NCBI GenBank assembly: GCA_902461985.1
Contig: CABQAB010000141.1
Location: forward strand, 1 to 5,717
From: an uncultured Bacteroidales bacterium
Lineage (GTDB): Bacteria > Bacteroidota > Bacteroidia > Bacteroidales > UBA932
Direction: 5' to 3'
Length of the DNA stretch: 5,717 bases
Shown here: in pieces, positions 1 through 5,717 of the stretch
Numbering within the stretch: the stretch's first letter is position 1
Layout: each line of letters begins with the position of its first letter
The notes under the pieces: generated by a model
Told to the model about the DNA's origin: nothing
Databases searched by the model: none
The model's input: the letters and a program-made list of their open reading frames with translations, nothing else
Translations under genes and position numbers: made by a program

Positions 1-1
1 C

Positions 2-583
2 CGCAGGCATTGCTGGGATCCCCGTGACGGTTTCTATTATAGCGTGGACTTTAATCTGCTCCCGGTCATGAAGCCTGAACATTCCGGATTTACCCTTCAT
101 CAGGGAGCACCTCGTGAATATGATTGTCTTCTCCAGCGTTTCAGCGTATGGAGCGGCTTTCTGCCTATGTGGTGTGGTATAGCTACAGCGGAAGAGGCAG
201 AGAAGATGGTCATGAAGAATTACAGGGATAGCGGATTGTTCAATGCTCCGGCAGGAGTGTACACATTGGCTCCTACAGAAAAGATGTATAATGTCAAGGC
301 AAGCGGCAACCCGTCCTCCTGGCTTGGGCCAGTGTGGATCTGTGCCAACTATTTTGTCTGGAGAGGGCTTGTCGCCTACGGGTACACTGCTGATGCACGT
401 GACCTTGCCGAAAAGACAGTGCTTCTTCTCGGGCGTGACCTGGAACGCTTCGGTGCCATGCACGAGTATTATGATCCGGTGACGGGAGAGCCTGTGCTCA
501 ATCGTGGATTTCAGAACTGGAATCTTCTTGTCATGAACATGATTGCCTGGCTTGACGGCAGGGAGACAGTCGAGGAATTCTAA
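2..583 (+). CDS. Glycoside hydrolase, trehalase/GH63-like (alpha/alpha)6-barrel family, C-terminal part (5' truncated by window)
   Basis: The reading frame is open from the left edge, so the true start lies outside the window; the visible GTG at 44 is internal. About 193 residues are seen. The fragment begins with a CWDPRDGFYYSVD-type segment, continues with a helical region containing a GNPSSWLGPVWICANYF block, and ends with HEYYDPVTGEP followed by GFQNWN. These blocks are characteristic of the C-terminal catalytic half of MGH1-like, GH63 and GH37 (trehalase-like) inverting glycosidases. By analogy with that fold, the Glu in HEYYDP (codon 464-466) is the likely general base; the general acid Asp should lie upstream and is not visible. 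The family acts on alpha-linked glucosides or mannosides, but the substrate cannot be read from this part. A sigma factor gene starts 10 bases after the stop, suggesting one transcript. Family assignment is good, substrate unknown; localisation cannot be judged because the N-terminus is missing. Confidence 0.8.
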   Translation, partial: RRHCWDPRDGFYYSVDFNLLPVMKPEHSGFTLHQGAPREYDCLLQRFSVWSGFLPMWCGIATAEEAEKMVMKNYRDSGLFNAPAGVYTLAPTEKMYNVKASGNPSSWLGPVWICANYFVWRGLVAYGYTADARDLAEKTVLLLGRDLERFGAMHEYYDPVTGEPVLNRGFQNWNLLVMNMIAWLDGRETVEEF

Positions 584-593
584 TCATTGAGGG

Positions 594-1187
594 ATGGATA
601 TGGTGGATCTTAACGGAATGTCAGATAAGGAACTGGTGAGACTTGCCTCTGCCGGTGAAATGAAGGCCATAGAGGTGCTTTACAGTCGTCACTATGAGCT
701 TCTGCTGAATTTCGGCATGAAGTATTTCGCTGACATTGATTTCGTTAAGGATTGTATCCAGGATCTTTTTGTGAAGCTGATATGTTCTCCTCATCGTTTC
801 CGTGACGTAATGTGCGCCCGTTCATGGCTTGTCTTTTCCCTGAGGAACATAATCTACGACAGGCTAAAGGCATTGAAGCCTCACTGCAGTCTTGATGAGC
901 TGCCTTTTATTGACATGAATGAGGAGTATTTCCTGACAACCATTGACGAAGGCGCCGGCGATGAGGACATTGCAAGACGGAAAAGGGTGATGGGAGTTTT
1001 CGGTCAGCTTTCAGGAAACCAGCGCATGGCGATATATCTTAAATATGCAAAAGGGCTTTCCCATAAGGAGGTCGCTGCCATTTTCGATATCAATGAGCAG
1101 TCATCCATGAATATGATTTCACGGGCGATTGCAAAGATAAGGCGGCTCGTCGGCGATTTTCCGATTCTCTCATGGCTGTTTTTCTAA
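594..1187 (+). CDS. RNA polymerase sigma factor, ECF (sigma-70 group 4) family, Bacteroidota type
   Basis: A 197-residue protein with the two-domain plan of ECF sigma factors. Sigma region 2 covers about residues 25-92, with the core-binding segment VKDCIQDLFVKL at 51-62 and SWLVFSLRNIIYDRLK at 77-92 (region 2.3/2.4, -10 recognition). After a short acidic linker, region 4 lies at about 131-185 with LSGNQRMAIYLKYAKGLSHKEVAAIF and a helix-turn-helix for -35 recognition. The hydrophobic tail ILSWLFF is common in Bacteroidota ECF factors. It should direct RNA polymerase to a small regulon. Start choice is uncertain: ATG 594, 600 and 618 are all in frame. A GAGGG at 589-593 is well spaced only for ATG 600, while 618 gives the MSDKEL start usual in the family. 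In this phylum such genes normally precede a FecR-type anti-sigma and SusC/SusD genes; here a rubrerythrin follows instead, so its partner is elsewhere or absent. The 10-base gap to the glycosidase suggests co-expression. Confidence 0.9.
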   Translation: MDMVDLNGMSDKELVRLASAGEMKAIEVLYSRHYELLLNFGMKYFADIDFVKDCIQDLFVKLICSPHRFRDVMCARSWLVFSLRNIIYDRLKALKPHCSLDELPFIDMNEEYFLTTIDEGAGDEDIARRKRVMGVFGQLSGNQRMAIYLKYAKGLSHKEVAAIFDINEQSSMNMISRAIAKIRRLVGDFPILSWLFF

Positions 1188-1358
1188 GAATATATGCGCT
1201 AATTATAATTATTTGAATATGAATTGTTTTAGTCTTAAGTCTGCAATGTCAAGATAGACGTGCAACTCTGACGGGGCACAAAGAGTCAAAACTCATTTTG
1301 CAGATTCGGCGGAAATGCTTATTTTTGCACAGATTTTAACAATTCTAAATTAAAGGAT
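1188..1358 (+). other. AT-rich intergenic region between sigma factor and rubrerythrin
   Basis: This 171-base gap contains no credible ORF. It holds a 12-base perfect palindrome TAATTATAATTA at 1200-1211, a small ACTCT/AGAGT inverted repeat at 1265-1286, and the promoter at 1297-1327. I see no stem followed by a T-run that would be a clear terminator for the sigma factor gene. Confidence 0.6.
1297..1327 (+). promoter_or_regulatory. Bacteroidota-type -33/-7 promoter for rubrerythrin
   Basis: TTTG at 1297-1300 is followed by exactly 19 bases and then TATTTTTG at 1320-1327. This is a complete match to the vegetative promoter consensus TTTG-N19-TAnnTTTG established for Bacteroides. Transcription would begin around 1334, giving a leader of about 25 bases. 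An A-rich stretch with AAAGGA at 1352-1357 sits directly before the ATG at 1359, as is usual where Shine-Dalgarno signals are weak. The match is read directly; promoter activity is inferred. Confidence 0.8.
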
Positions 1359-1907
1359 ATGAACAAGAAATTCAGATGTCTGGTCTGTGGCTATGTCCAC
1401 GAAGGACCGGAGGCACCGGCAGAGTGCCCTCTCTGCCACGCAAAGTCAGATAAATTTGTAGAAGTCAAGGAAGACGAAGGAATGGTGTGGGCCTGTGAGC
1501 ATGAGCTCGGAGTCGCAAAGGGAGTTGATCCTGAGATTCTCGAAGGGCTTCACGCACATTTCAACGGAGAGTGTACTGAGGTCGGAATGTACCTTGCAAT
1601 GAGCCGTCAGGCAGACCGCGAGGGCTATCCTGAGATAGCCGATGCATTCAAGAGATATGCTTTTGAAGAGGCAGAGCACGCGGCTAAATTCGCCGAGCTT
1701 CTCGGTGAGTGCGTATGGGACACCAAGACCAACGTAAAGAAGAGAATGGAAGCTGAATGTGGTGCATGCGAAGACAAGTTCCGTATCGCCAAACTTGCAA
1801 AAGCCCAGAACCTCGACGCAATCCACGACACCGTGCACGAGATGGCGAAAGACGAAGCCCGTCACGGCAAAGGTTTCCTCGGTTTGTGGAAAAAGTACTT
1901 CGCATAA
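1359..1907 (+). CDS. rbr: Reverse rubrerythrin (N-terminal rubredoxin domain plus diiron ferritin-like domain), NADH-linked peroxidase
   Basis: A 182-residue protein that starts with a rubredoxin-type Fe(Cys)4 domain: C7-x-x-C10 and C23-x-x-C26. A four-helix ferritin-like domain follows at about residues 55-182. In classical rubrerythrin the rubredoxin domain is C-terminal, so this is the reverse type known from Clostridium, of nearly the same length. Diiron ligands are visible: E71 in [12 protein letters not shown]104-x-x-H107 in EEAEH, E133 in the third helix, and E166-x-x-H169 in DEARH. The family reduces hydrogen peroxide (and oxygen via partner reductases) to water in the cytoplasm with electrons ultimately from NAD(P)H, protecting anaerobes. 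Both metal sites are intact, so it should be active. Extra cysteines C118, C134 and C137 are present; C134 stands where I would expect an aromatic residue. It is probably monocistronic, with its own promoter upstream and an inverted repeat downstream. The start is supported by the promoter, the A-rich leader and the family N-terminus. Confidence 0.95.
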   Translation: MNKKFRCLVCGYVHEGPEAPAECPLCHAKSDKFVEVKEDEGMVWACEHELGVAKGVDPEILEGLHAHFNGECTEVGMYLAMSRQADREGYPEIADAFKRYAFEEAEHAAKFAELLGECVWDTKTNVKKRMEAECGACEDKFRIAKLAKAQNLDAIHDTVHEMAKDEARHGKGFLGLWKKYFA

Positions 1908-1931
1908 GGCGCGAATTAGAAAAATCATTCC

Positions 1932-1939
1932 TATATTTG
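1932..1939 (+). promoter_or_regulatory. Possible -7 element (TATATTTG) upstream of the CARF nuclease gene
   Basis: TATATTTG fits the Bacteroidota -7 box TAnnTTTG. There is no TTTG or TTG at the expected 19-base distance upstream (1909-1912 reads GCGC), so only half of the promoter is present. Its last three bases overlap the left arm of the inverted repeat. Initiation from it would begin inside that repeat. Treat it as a weak candidate. Confidence 0.25.
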
Positions 1940-1981
1940 AAGGGACTGTGTCAAAATGAAAATTTTGGACAGTCCCTTCAA
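1937..1981. repeat. 45-base near-perfect inverted repeat (hairpin) with GAAA loop
   Basis: TTGAAGGGACTGT at 1937-1949 is the exact reverse complement of ACAGTCCCTTCAA at 1969-1981 (13 of 13 pairs). Inside it, after a small asymmetric interruption (GT at 1950-1951 against G at 1968), CAAAAT at 1952-1957 pairs with ATTTTG at 1962-1967, leaving the tetraloop GAAA at 1958-1961. There is no T-run after the right arm, so it is not a textbook intrinsic terminator, although so strong a stem 30 bases after the rubrerythrin stop may still end or stabilise that transcript. The arm sequence GGGACTGT followed by CAAAA recalls terminal inverted repeats of some insertion sequences, so a relic of such ends or a miniature palindromic repeat is an alternative. 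I see no target duplication at its edges. Confidence 0.75.
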
Positions 1982-2027
1982 GTTGTGCAACCGGGTGATT
2001 GAGACACACCGCACTCAATTTTGTGTT

Positions 2028-3152
2028 ATGGAAAGACATCAGATAATAACTGTCGGCAAGGACCTTGAAACGGTATACCTCGGAATAAAGGAATTCAGAC
2101 CGGATGCGATACACCTGCTGGCGACAAAGGAGACAAAAGGACTCTATTCCCACATGCTCAGGCTGATATCCCCGAAAATAAAGGTTCATGAGTATCTCGT
2201 AGGACCCTATGAGGTGGAGGAGATTATGAGGGTCTGCGGCGAGATACAGGAGGCCCGTCCGGACGTGGAGTTCGTCTACAATTTGTCGGAAGGTACGAAA
2301 ATCATGGCGATGGCCGCCGGCAAAGTGGCGATGCAGTTCGGAGCAAGAGCGGTATACATAACACAGGACGGGTATTGGATAGACACTTTCGACTACCGGC
2401 GCAACCGTCTCGATTCAGGCATCAGCAATGCGGAATACATCAAGCTTTACGGCAACAGCCTGCGAGAATTCGAGGATGTAGGGAGGATGAACGAACTGGA
2501 TGTGAATACGGCCTGGTATGTCAAGAAATTCATCGAGCACAATATAGAACTTTACAACTACGCCAAGAAATGGTACAGGTCGCTGCCGGATTCCAAGACA
2601 AGGAAGTATTTCAGTTCCCGCCTGAAGAACGGCTATTCCATTGAAACGGATGCCGGTACTCTTACAATCTATAAGGGAGGGGACGTGGTCTTTGACTCTG
2701 CCTGCAAGCGGAGCTGTGAACTGATGTTCCTCGGAAGATGGTGGGAAGTTGTCGTGGCGGACACTGTTGCCCAGTGGAAGAAGTCCCGGTCTTCCAGCCG
2801 GCATACCGAGATCTGGAGAGACGTGATTTTCAATGATGTGGACAGGAATTCCGTCAAGAACGAAGTGGACCTGCTTGTGAACGAGCAGCAGAAACTGTTG
2901 CTCGTCGAGTGCAAGTCCGGGGAGGTCTTTTCGGCGGACATTTTCAAGATACAGAGTGTGAGGGAGACTTACGGAGGGACTGTCTCCAAAGCAGTACTTG
3001 TAAGCTATATGCCTCTCAGCAAGTCAATTATAGAGAAGTGCAACAATCTTGGAATATACTGGTTCGCGCCTGGAGACTATGCTTCGAGAATTTCCCACAT
3101 AAAGCTGCTGCCGCAATGGCTGGACGATGTCGTTTCTTCTCATGAACTTTGA
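2028..3152 (+). CDS. CARF-domain PD-(D/E)XK nuclease, Card1/Can2-like (DUF1887 group)
   Basis: A 374-residue protein. Residues 1-125 form a Rossmann-like CARF domain, starting RHQIITVGKD and carrying the ligand-loop motif NLSEGTKIMAMAA from N85 (family norm NxTGGTKxM). A helical linker spans about 130-230. The C-terminal domain is restriction-enzyme-like: E240 in GRWWEVVV, then D281 in NEVDLLV, and E294-C-K296 in LLVECKSG, which together make a complete PD-(D/E)XK site. Domain order and length (about 370) match Card1/Can2. Characterised members bind cyclic tetra-adenylate made by type III CRISPR complexes and then cut nucleic acid with metal ions; by analogy this is a cytoplasmic, second-messenger-controlled nuclease. 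No Cas gene or CRISPR array is in the window. The frame extends upstream to ATG 1956, but that codon lies inside the inverted repeat and would add 24 residues with no family likeness; ATG 2028 starts right before the first CARF strand. The next gene overlaps by 11 bases. The ligand and target type remain inferred. Confidence 0.8.
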   Translation: MERHQIITVGKDLETVYLGIKEFRPDAIHLLATKETKGLYSHMLRLISPKIKVHEYLVGPYEVEEIMRVCGEIQEARPDVEFVYNLSEGTKIMAMAAGKVAMQFGARAVYITQDGYWIDTFDYRRNRLDSGISNAEYIKLYGNSLREFEDVGRMNELDVNTAWYVKKFIEHNIELYNYAKKWYRSLPDSKTRKYFSSRLKNGYSIETDAGTLTIYKGGDVVFDSACKRSCELMFLGRWWEVVVADTVAQWKKSRSSSRHTEIWRDVIFNDVDRNSVKNEVDLLVNEQQKLLLVECKSGEVFSADIFKIQSVRETYGGTVSKAVLVSYMPLSKSIIEKCNNLGIYWFAPGDYASRISHIKLLPQWLDDVVSSHEL

Positions 3153-5717
3153 TATGTCTGCAATGGATCCTTTTTTGAAACAGGTCGCCTCGCACTATAT
3201 GGGCCTGGATGGCTTTCAGGAACTTGAATTTGTCTTTCCGAACAAGCGTTCTTCCGCGTTTTTCCGCAAATATGTCTGCGAAGAGGCGGCCCGGAGGAAA
3301 AAGGCTGTCATTATGCCGGAATGTAAGACGATAAACGACCTGTTCGCAAGTCTTTCGGATTTGACACCCGCTTCGAGAATCCCGTTGCTGCTTAAATTAT
3401 ATGCTTCCTACACAAAGTTTTACGACAGGGCCGAATCTTTGGACGAGTTCATCTGCTGGGGGGATGTGCTGATATCGGATTTCAATGACATCGACAAATA
3501 TCTGGCGGATCCGAAACAGGTCTTTGCAAATGTCAGGGATTTGAAATCCATAGAGGACAGATTCGAATATCTTACGGAGAACCAGCAGGAGGCGTTAAAG
3601 ACGTTCCTGCACCATTTTTACGAAAAAGGCACTGACGGAAAGTCGGGTTTTGCCGTGAACGGTGAAATCAAACGGGAATTCGTCCGGCTGTGGAATGTGC
3701 TCCTGCCCCTTTACGAGGATTTCAATGCCGTCCTCGAAGCGGAAGGAACAGGGTATGAGGGACAGATATACAGAAAGGTCGCAGGTCTGGAATCTTCCGT
3801 GAGGGAGCATATTGAAGGCCACAGATTCGTGTTTGTGGGTTTGAATGCCCTGAATGAATGTGAGAAGAAGCTGCTGCGCCATCTCAGAGACAGCGGTGCG
3901 GCGGAGTTCTGCTGGGACTGGTCGTCGGAATGGATACGGGATGCAGACAACAAGGCTTCTTTTTTCATGGCTGCCAATGTCCGGGAGTTTCCCCAGGCTT
4001 TCCGCCTCGATGCTGACGGCCTGCCGCACTGCAGGTTCAATGTCGTGTGCGTTCCGTCGGCGGTGGGGCAGGCAAAACAGCTTCCCCGTATTCTGGAATC
4101 TGTCAGTGGCTCTGAGGCCGAAGCGTGCGCGATTGTGCTTCCTGACGAAAACATGCTGCTGCCGGTGCTGAATTCCATTCCGGAGAATATTCATAACATC
4201 AACGTGACCATGGGCTATCCCATGAAAGGCAGTGACTTTGCAGTGCTCCTCTCCTCTTTATCCTCGGCGCGTCTCAATTCTCTACGCAAAGGGGAGCAGA
4301 CTCTGTTCTATCACAAGTTCGTGCGCACGGTCTTCTCCAACACTGTTTTCAGAAAGATAGCCACTGACAAGGACATGGAGGTCTGCGCCAGGATTATTGA
4401 CGAGAGAAAGGTCTATGTCCCTGTGGAGGACTTTTCCGGTTCTGAACTGCTGGCATTGTATTTCAGTCCTTTCCATGCGGAGATGTCCTCGGCATCAGCG
4501 CAGGCGGTCAATGAATTCGCGGAATATCAGAAGGCAGTCACGGAAAGAACCGGAGAACTGCTGGCGGACTTGAATGATTCAGGCAAAGCCGGCGATATGG
4601 ACACGGTCTTTGCAAAGGCATTTTATAACGCTGTCGTCAGTCTGCAGCAGCTGAATCTTGAAGTCAGGCTGACCACATATCTGAAACTTCTCGACAGGGT
4701 GCTCATGCCTGTATCTGTCCCGTTCAGCGGAGAGCCTTTGAGCGGTCTTCAGATTATGGGTCCGCTTGAAGCCAGGGCGTTGGATTTCAATACTTTAGTG
4801 ATACTTTCCTGCAACGAGGGGGTGTTCCCCCGCAAGTCGTTCTCGTCTTCGTTCATCCCGCCTGAACTCCGCAAAGGTTTCGGACTGCCGACCTATGAGT
4901 ATCAGGACGCCGTCTGGGCCTATTATTTCTACAGGATGATACAGAGGGCGGAAAATGTGTGGCTTATGTATGATTCCCGTACGGACGGAGTGAAATCGGG
5001 CGAGGAGAGCCGCTACATAAAGCAGCTGGAATATCTTTTCAATGCGGATATCAGATATTATGTGACTTCAGTCTCGACAGGCAGCCGCTATGAGGAAGAA
5101 CCTCTCATGAAGACGGCTGAGCATGTGGAGTTTCTCAAGAACAGGCTCGAATATTCCGCCACTCTCTTAGAGAATTATCTGGATTGCCCGGCGAGACTTT
5201 ATTATAGCAAAATAGAGAAACTGAGCGATGTGCGGGAGTCCGTGGATGACCTGGACGGAGGGACGTTCGGGACAGCATTCCACAATGTGATGCAATGGCT
5301 TTACAGCCGTGACGGGGATATGTCCACTCCGCTCGGCCGGGTGAGCGAAAACTATATAAAGGAGAAACTGTCCGACAGGTTCAGGCCCGAATTGAGGGCG
5401 AGAATCAATCGTGAAATATGCGGCCAGCTCAAGACGGACCAGGTTCGGGGGCAGAATTTAGTGTCGGCAGGCGTTATTGAAAGCTATGTGGAAGAAACTT
5501 TGAAATACGACCTCGAACTGCTGGAAAAACACGGTTCATTCTCTGTCCTGGGCATAGAGCTGAATCTGCCGTTCGAATTTGCCGGGCGCAGGTTCGTGGG
5601 AAAGATAGACAGGCTGGACAGCTTCGGGGACGGAAGAATCCGGATCGTGGACTACAAGACCGGCAGGGTGTCCCCTGATGAACTTATGGTCATGGGCAAG
5701 GACGGTGACAGTCCGGG
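3142..5717 (+). CDS. AddB-like protein: degenerate helicase fold with C-terminal RecB-family PD-(D/E)XK nuclease (3' truncated by window)
   Basis: The frame is open from ATG 3142 to the right edge (858 codons seen). The N-terminus has LEFVFPNKRSSAFF and PECKTINDLFASL, as in AddB-type subunits, but no GxGKT Walker A motif is visible anywhere, so the helicase fold is probably inactive. LQIMGPLEARALDFNTLVIL at 4750-4809 followed by SCNEGVFPRKS resembles the late helicase motifs. From about residue 670 the nuclease region begins: YLDCPARLYY (C682), GTAFHNVM (H714), GKIDRLD (D823) and IVDYKTG (D837, K839), which is the RecB/AddB nuclease signature with its metal ligands. Such proteins pair with an AddA/RecB-type helicase-nuclease to resect double-strand breaks for RecA and to degrade foreign DNA; in Bacteroidota a UvrD-like helicase gene often follows, here beyond the edge. 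In-frame ATGs at 3154 and 3163 are alternative starts; with 3142 the gene overlaps the CARF nuclease, suggesting translational coupling. A final cysteine cluster (iron-sulphur) cannot be judged because the end is missing. Confidence 0.85.
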   Translation, partial: MNFDMSAMDPFLKQVASHYMGLDGFQELEFVFPNKRSSAFFRKYVCEEAARRKKAVIMPECKTINDLFASLSDLTPASRIPLLLKLYASYTKFYDRAESLDEFICWGDVLISDFNDIDKYLADPKQVFANVRDLKSIEDRFEYLTENQQEALKTFLHHFYEKGTDGKSGFAVNGEIKREFVRLWNVLLPLYEDFNAVLEAEGTGYEGQIYRKVAGLESSVREHIEGHRFVFVGLNALNECEKKLLRHLRDSGAAEFCWDWSSEWIRDADNKASFFMAANVREFPQAFRLDADGLPHCRFNVVCVPSAVGQAKQLPRILESVSGSEAEACAIVLPDENMLLPVLNSIPENIHNINVTMGYPMKGSDFAVLLSSLSSARLNSLRKGEQTLFYHKFVRTVFSNTVFRKIATDKDMEVCARIIDERKVYVPVEDFSGSELLALYFSPFHAEMSSASAQAVNEFAEYQKAVTERTGELLADLNDSGKAGDMDTVFAKAFYNAVVSLQQLNLEVRLTTYLKLLDRVLMPVSVPFSGEPLSGLQIMGPLEARALDFNTLVILSCNEGVFPRKSFSSSFIPPELRKGFGLPTYEYQDAVWAYYFYRMIQRAENVWLMYDSRTDGVKSGEESRYIKQLEYLFNADIRYYVTSVSTGSRYEEEPLMKTAEHVEFLKNRLEYSATLLENYLDCPARLYYSKIEKLSDVRESVDDLDGGTFGTAFHNVMQWLYSRDGDMSTPLGRVSENYIKEKLSDRFRPELRARINREICGQLKTDQVRGQNLVSAGVIESYVEETLKYDLELLEKHGSFSVLGIELNLPFEFAGRRFVGKIDRLDSFGDGRIRIVDYKTGRVSPDELMVMGKDGDSP

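Noticed and set aside
1200..1211. Palindrome TAATTATAATTA as a terminator or specific operator
   Set aside because: It is pure A/T, short and without a loop; such palindromes are expected by chance in AT-rich gaps.
1937..1981. Hairpin as a standard Rho-independent terminator
   Set aside because: The right arm is followed by GTTGTGCAACC rather than a T-run; kept as a repeat, with termination only a possibility.
2016..2023. CAATTTTG as a -7 promoter box for the CARF gene
   Set aside because: It mismatches the TAnnTTTG consensus at the first base, has no -33 element at the right distance, and lies only 5 bases from the ATG at 2028.
1446..2189. Long minus-strand open frame (247 codons) opposite the rubrerythrin and CARF gene start
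   Set aside because: It is antisense to a clearly conserved rubrerythrin, spans the intergenic hairpin, shows no recognisable domain and has a cysteine/leucine-rich composition typical of antisense shadows.
3595..4194. Minus-strand open frames (199 and 155 codons) within the AddB-like gene
   Set aside because: They lie opposite a continuous conserved coding frame and have no recognisable motifs.
1..5717. CRISPR array, tRNA or rRNA genes
   Set aside because: No regularly spaced direct repeats, cloverleaf or ribosomal RNA segments were seen; nearly all sequence is accounted for by conserved protein frames.

Overview
The window looks like a chromosomal piece of an anaerobic member of the Bacteroidota, most likely a gut-type Bacteroidales. 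Three things point there: an exact match to the Bacteroidota promoter consensus (TTTG-N19-TAnnTTTG) ahead of the second complete gene; an ECF sigma factor of the short type common in that phylum; and a peroxide-detoxifying reverse rubrerythrin typical of anaerobes. Base composition by eye is about half GC inside genes and clearly AT-richer between them. I cannot place it to genus. All five genes are on the + strand and no gap exceeds 171 bases.

Layout. (1) 2-583: the C-terminal part of a trehalase/glucosidase-like (alpha/alpha)6-barrel glycoside hydrolase, cut by the left edge. (2) 594-1187: an ECF sigma-70 factor starting 10 bases after the hydrolase stop, so probably co-transcribed; no anti-sigma gene follows it here. 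(3) 1188-1358: an AT-rich regulatory gap with the strong promoter. (4) 1359-1907: reverse rubrerythrin. (5) 1908-2027: a gap holding a striking 45-base near-perfect inverted repeat (1937-1981). (6) 2028-3152: a CARF-domain protein with a C-terminal PD-(D/E)XK nuclease, resembling Card1/Can2 (DUF1887 group), which are cyclic-oligoadenylate-activated effectors of type III CRISPR systems. (7) 3142 to the right edge: an AddB-like protein (degenerate helicase fold plus RecB-type PD-(D/E)XK nuclease), overlapping the CARF gene by 11 bases. This gene is open to the window end.

How the genes relate. The hydrolase and sigma factor form one likely unit (carbohydrate use), the rubrerythrin is probably its own unit (peroxide defence), and the CARF nuclease plus AddB-like gene form a third, translationally coupled unit. 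The third is the most interesting: a predicted second-messenger-controlled nuclease tied to a double-strand-break/foreign-DNA processing nuclease, with no Cas gene, CRISPR array or cyclase visible in the window. Whether this is a functional defence pairing or only a conserved neighbourhood cannot be settled from this sequence.
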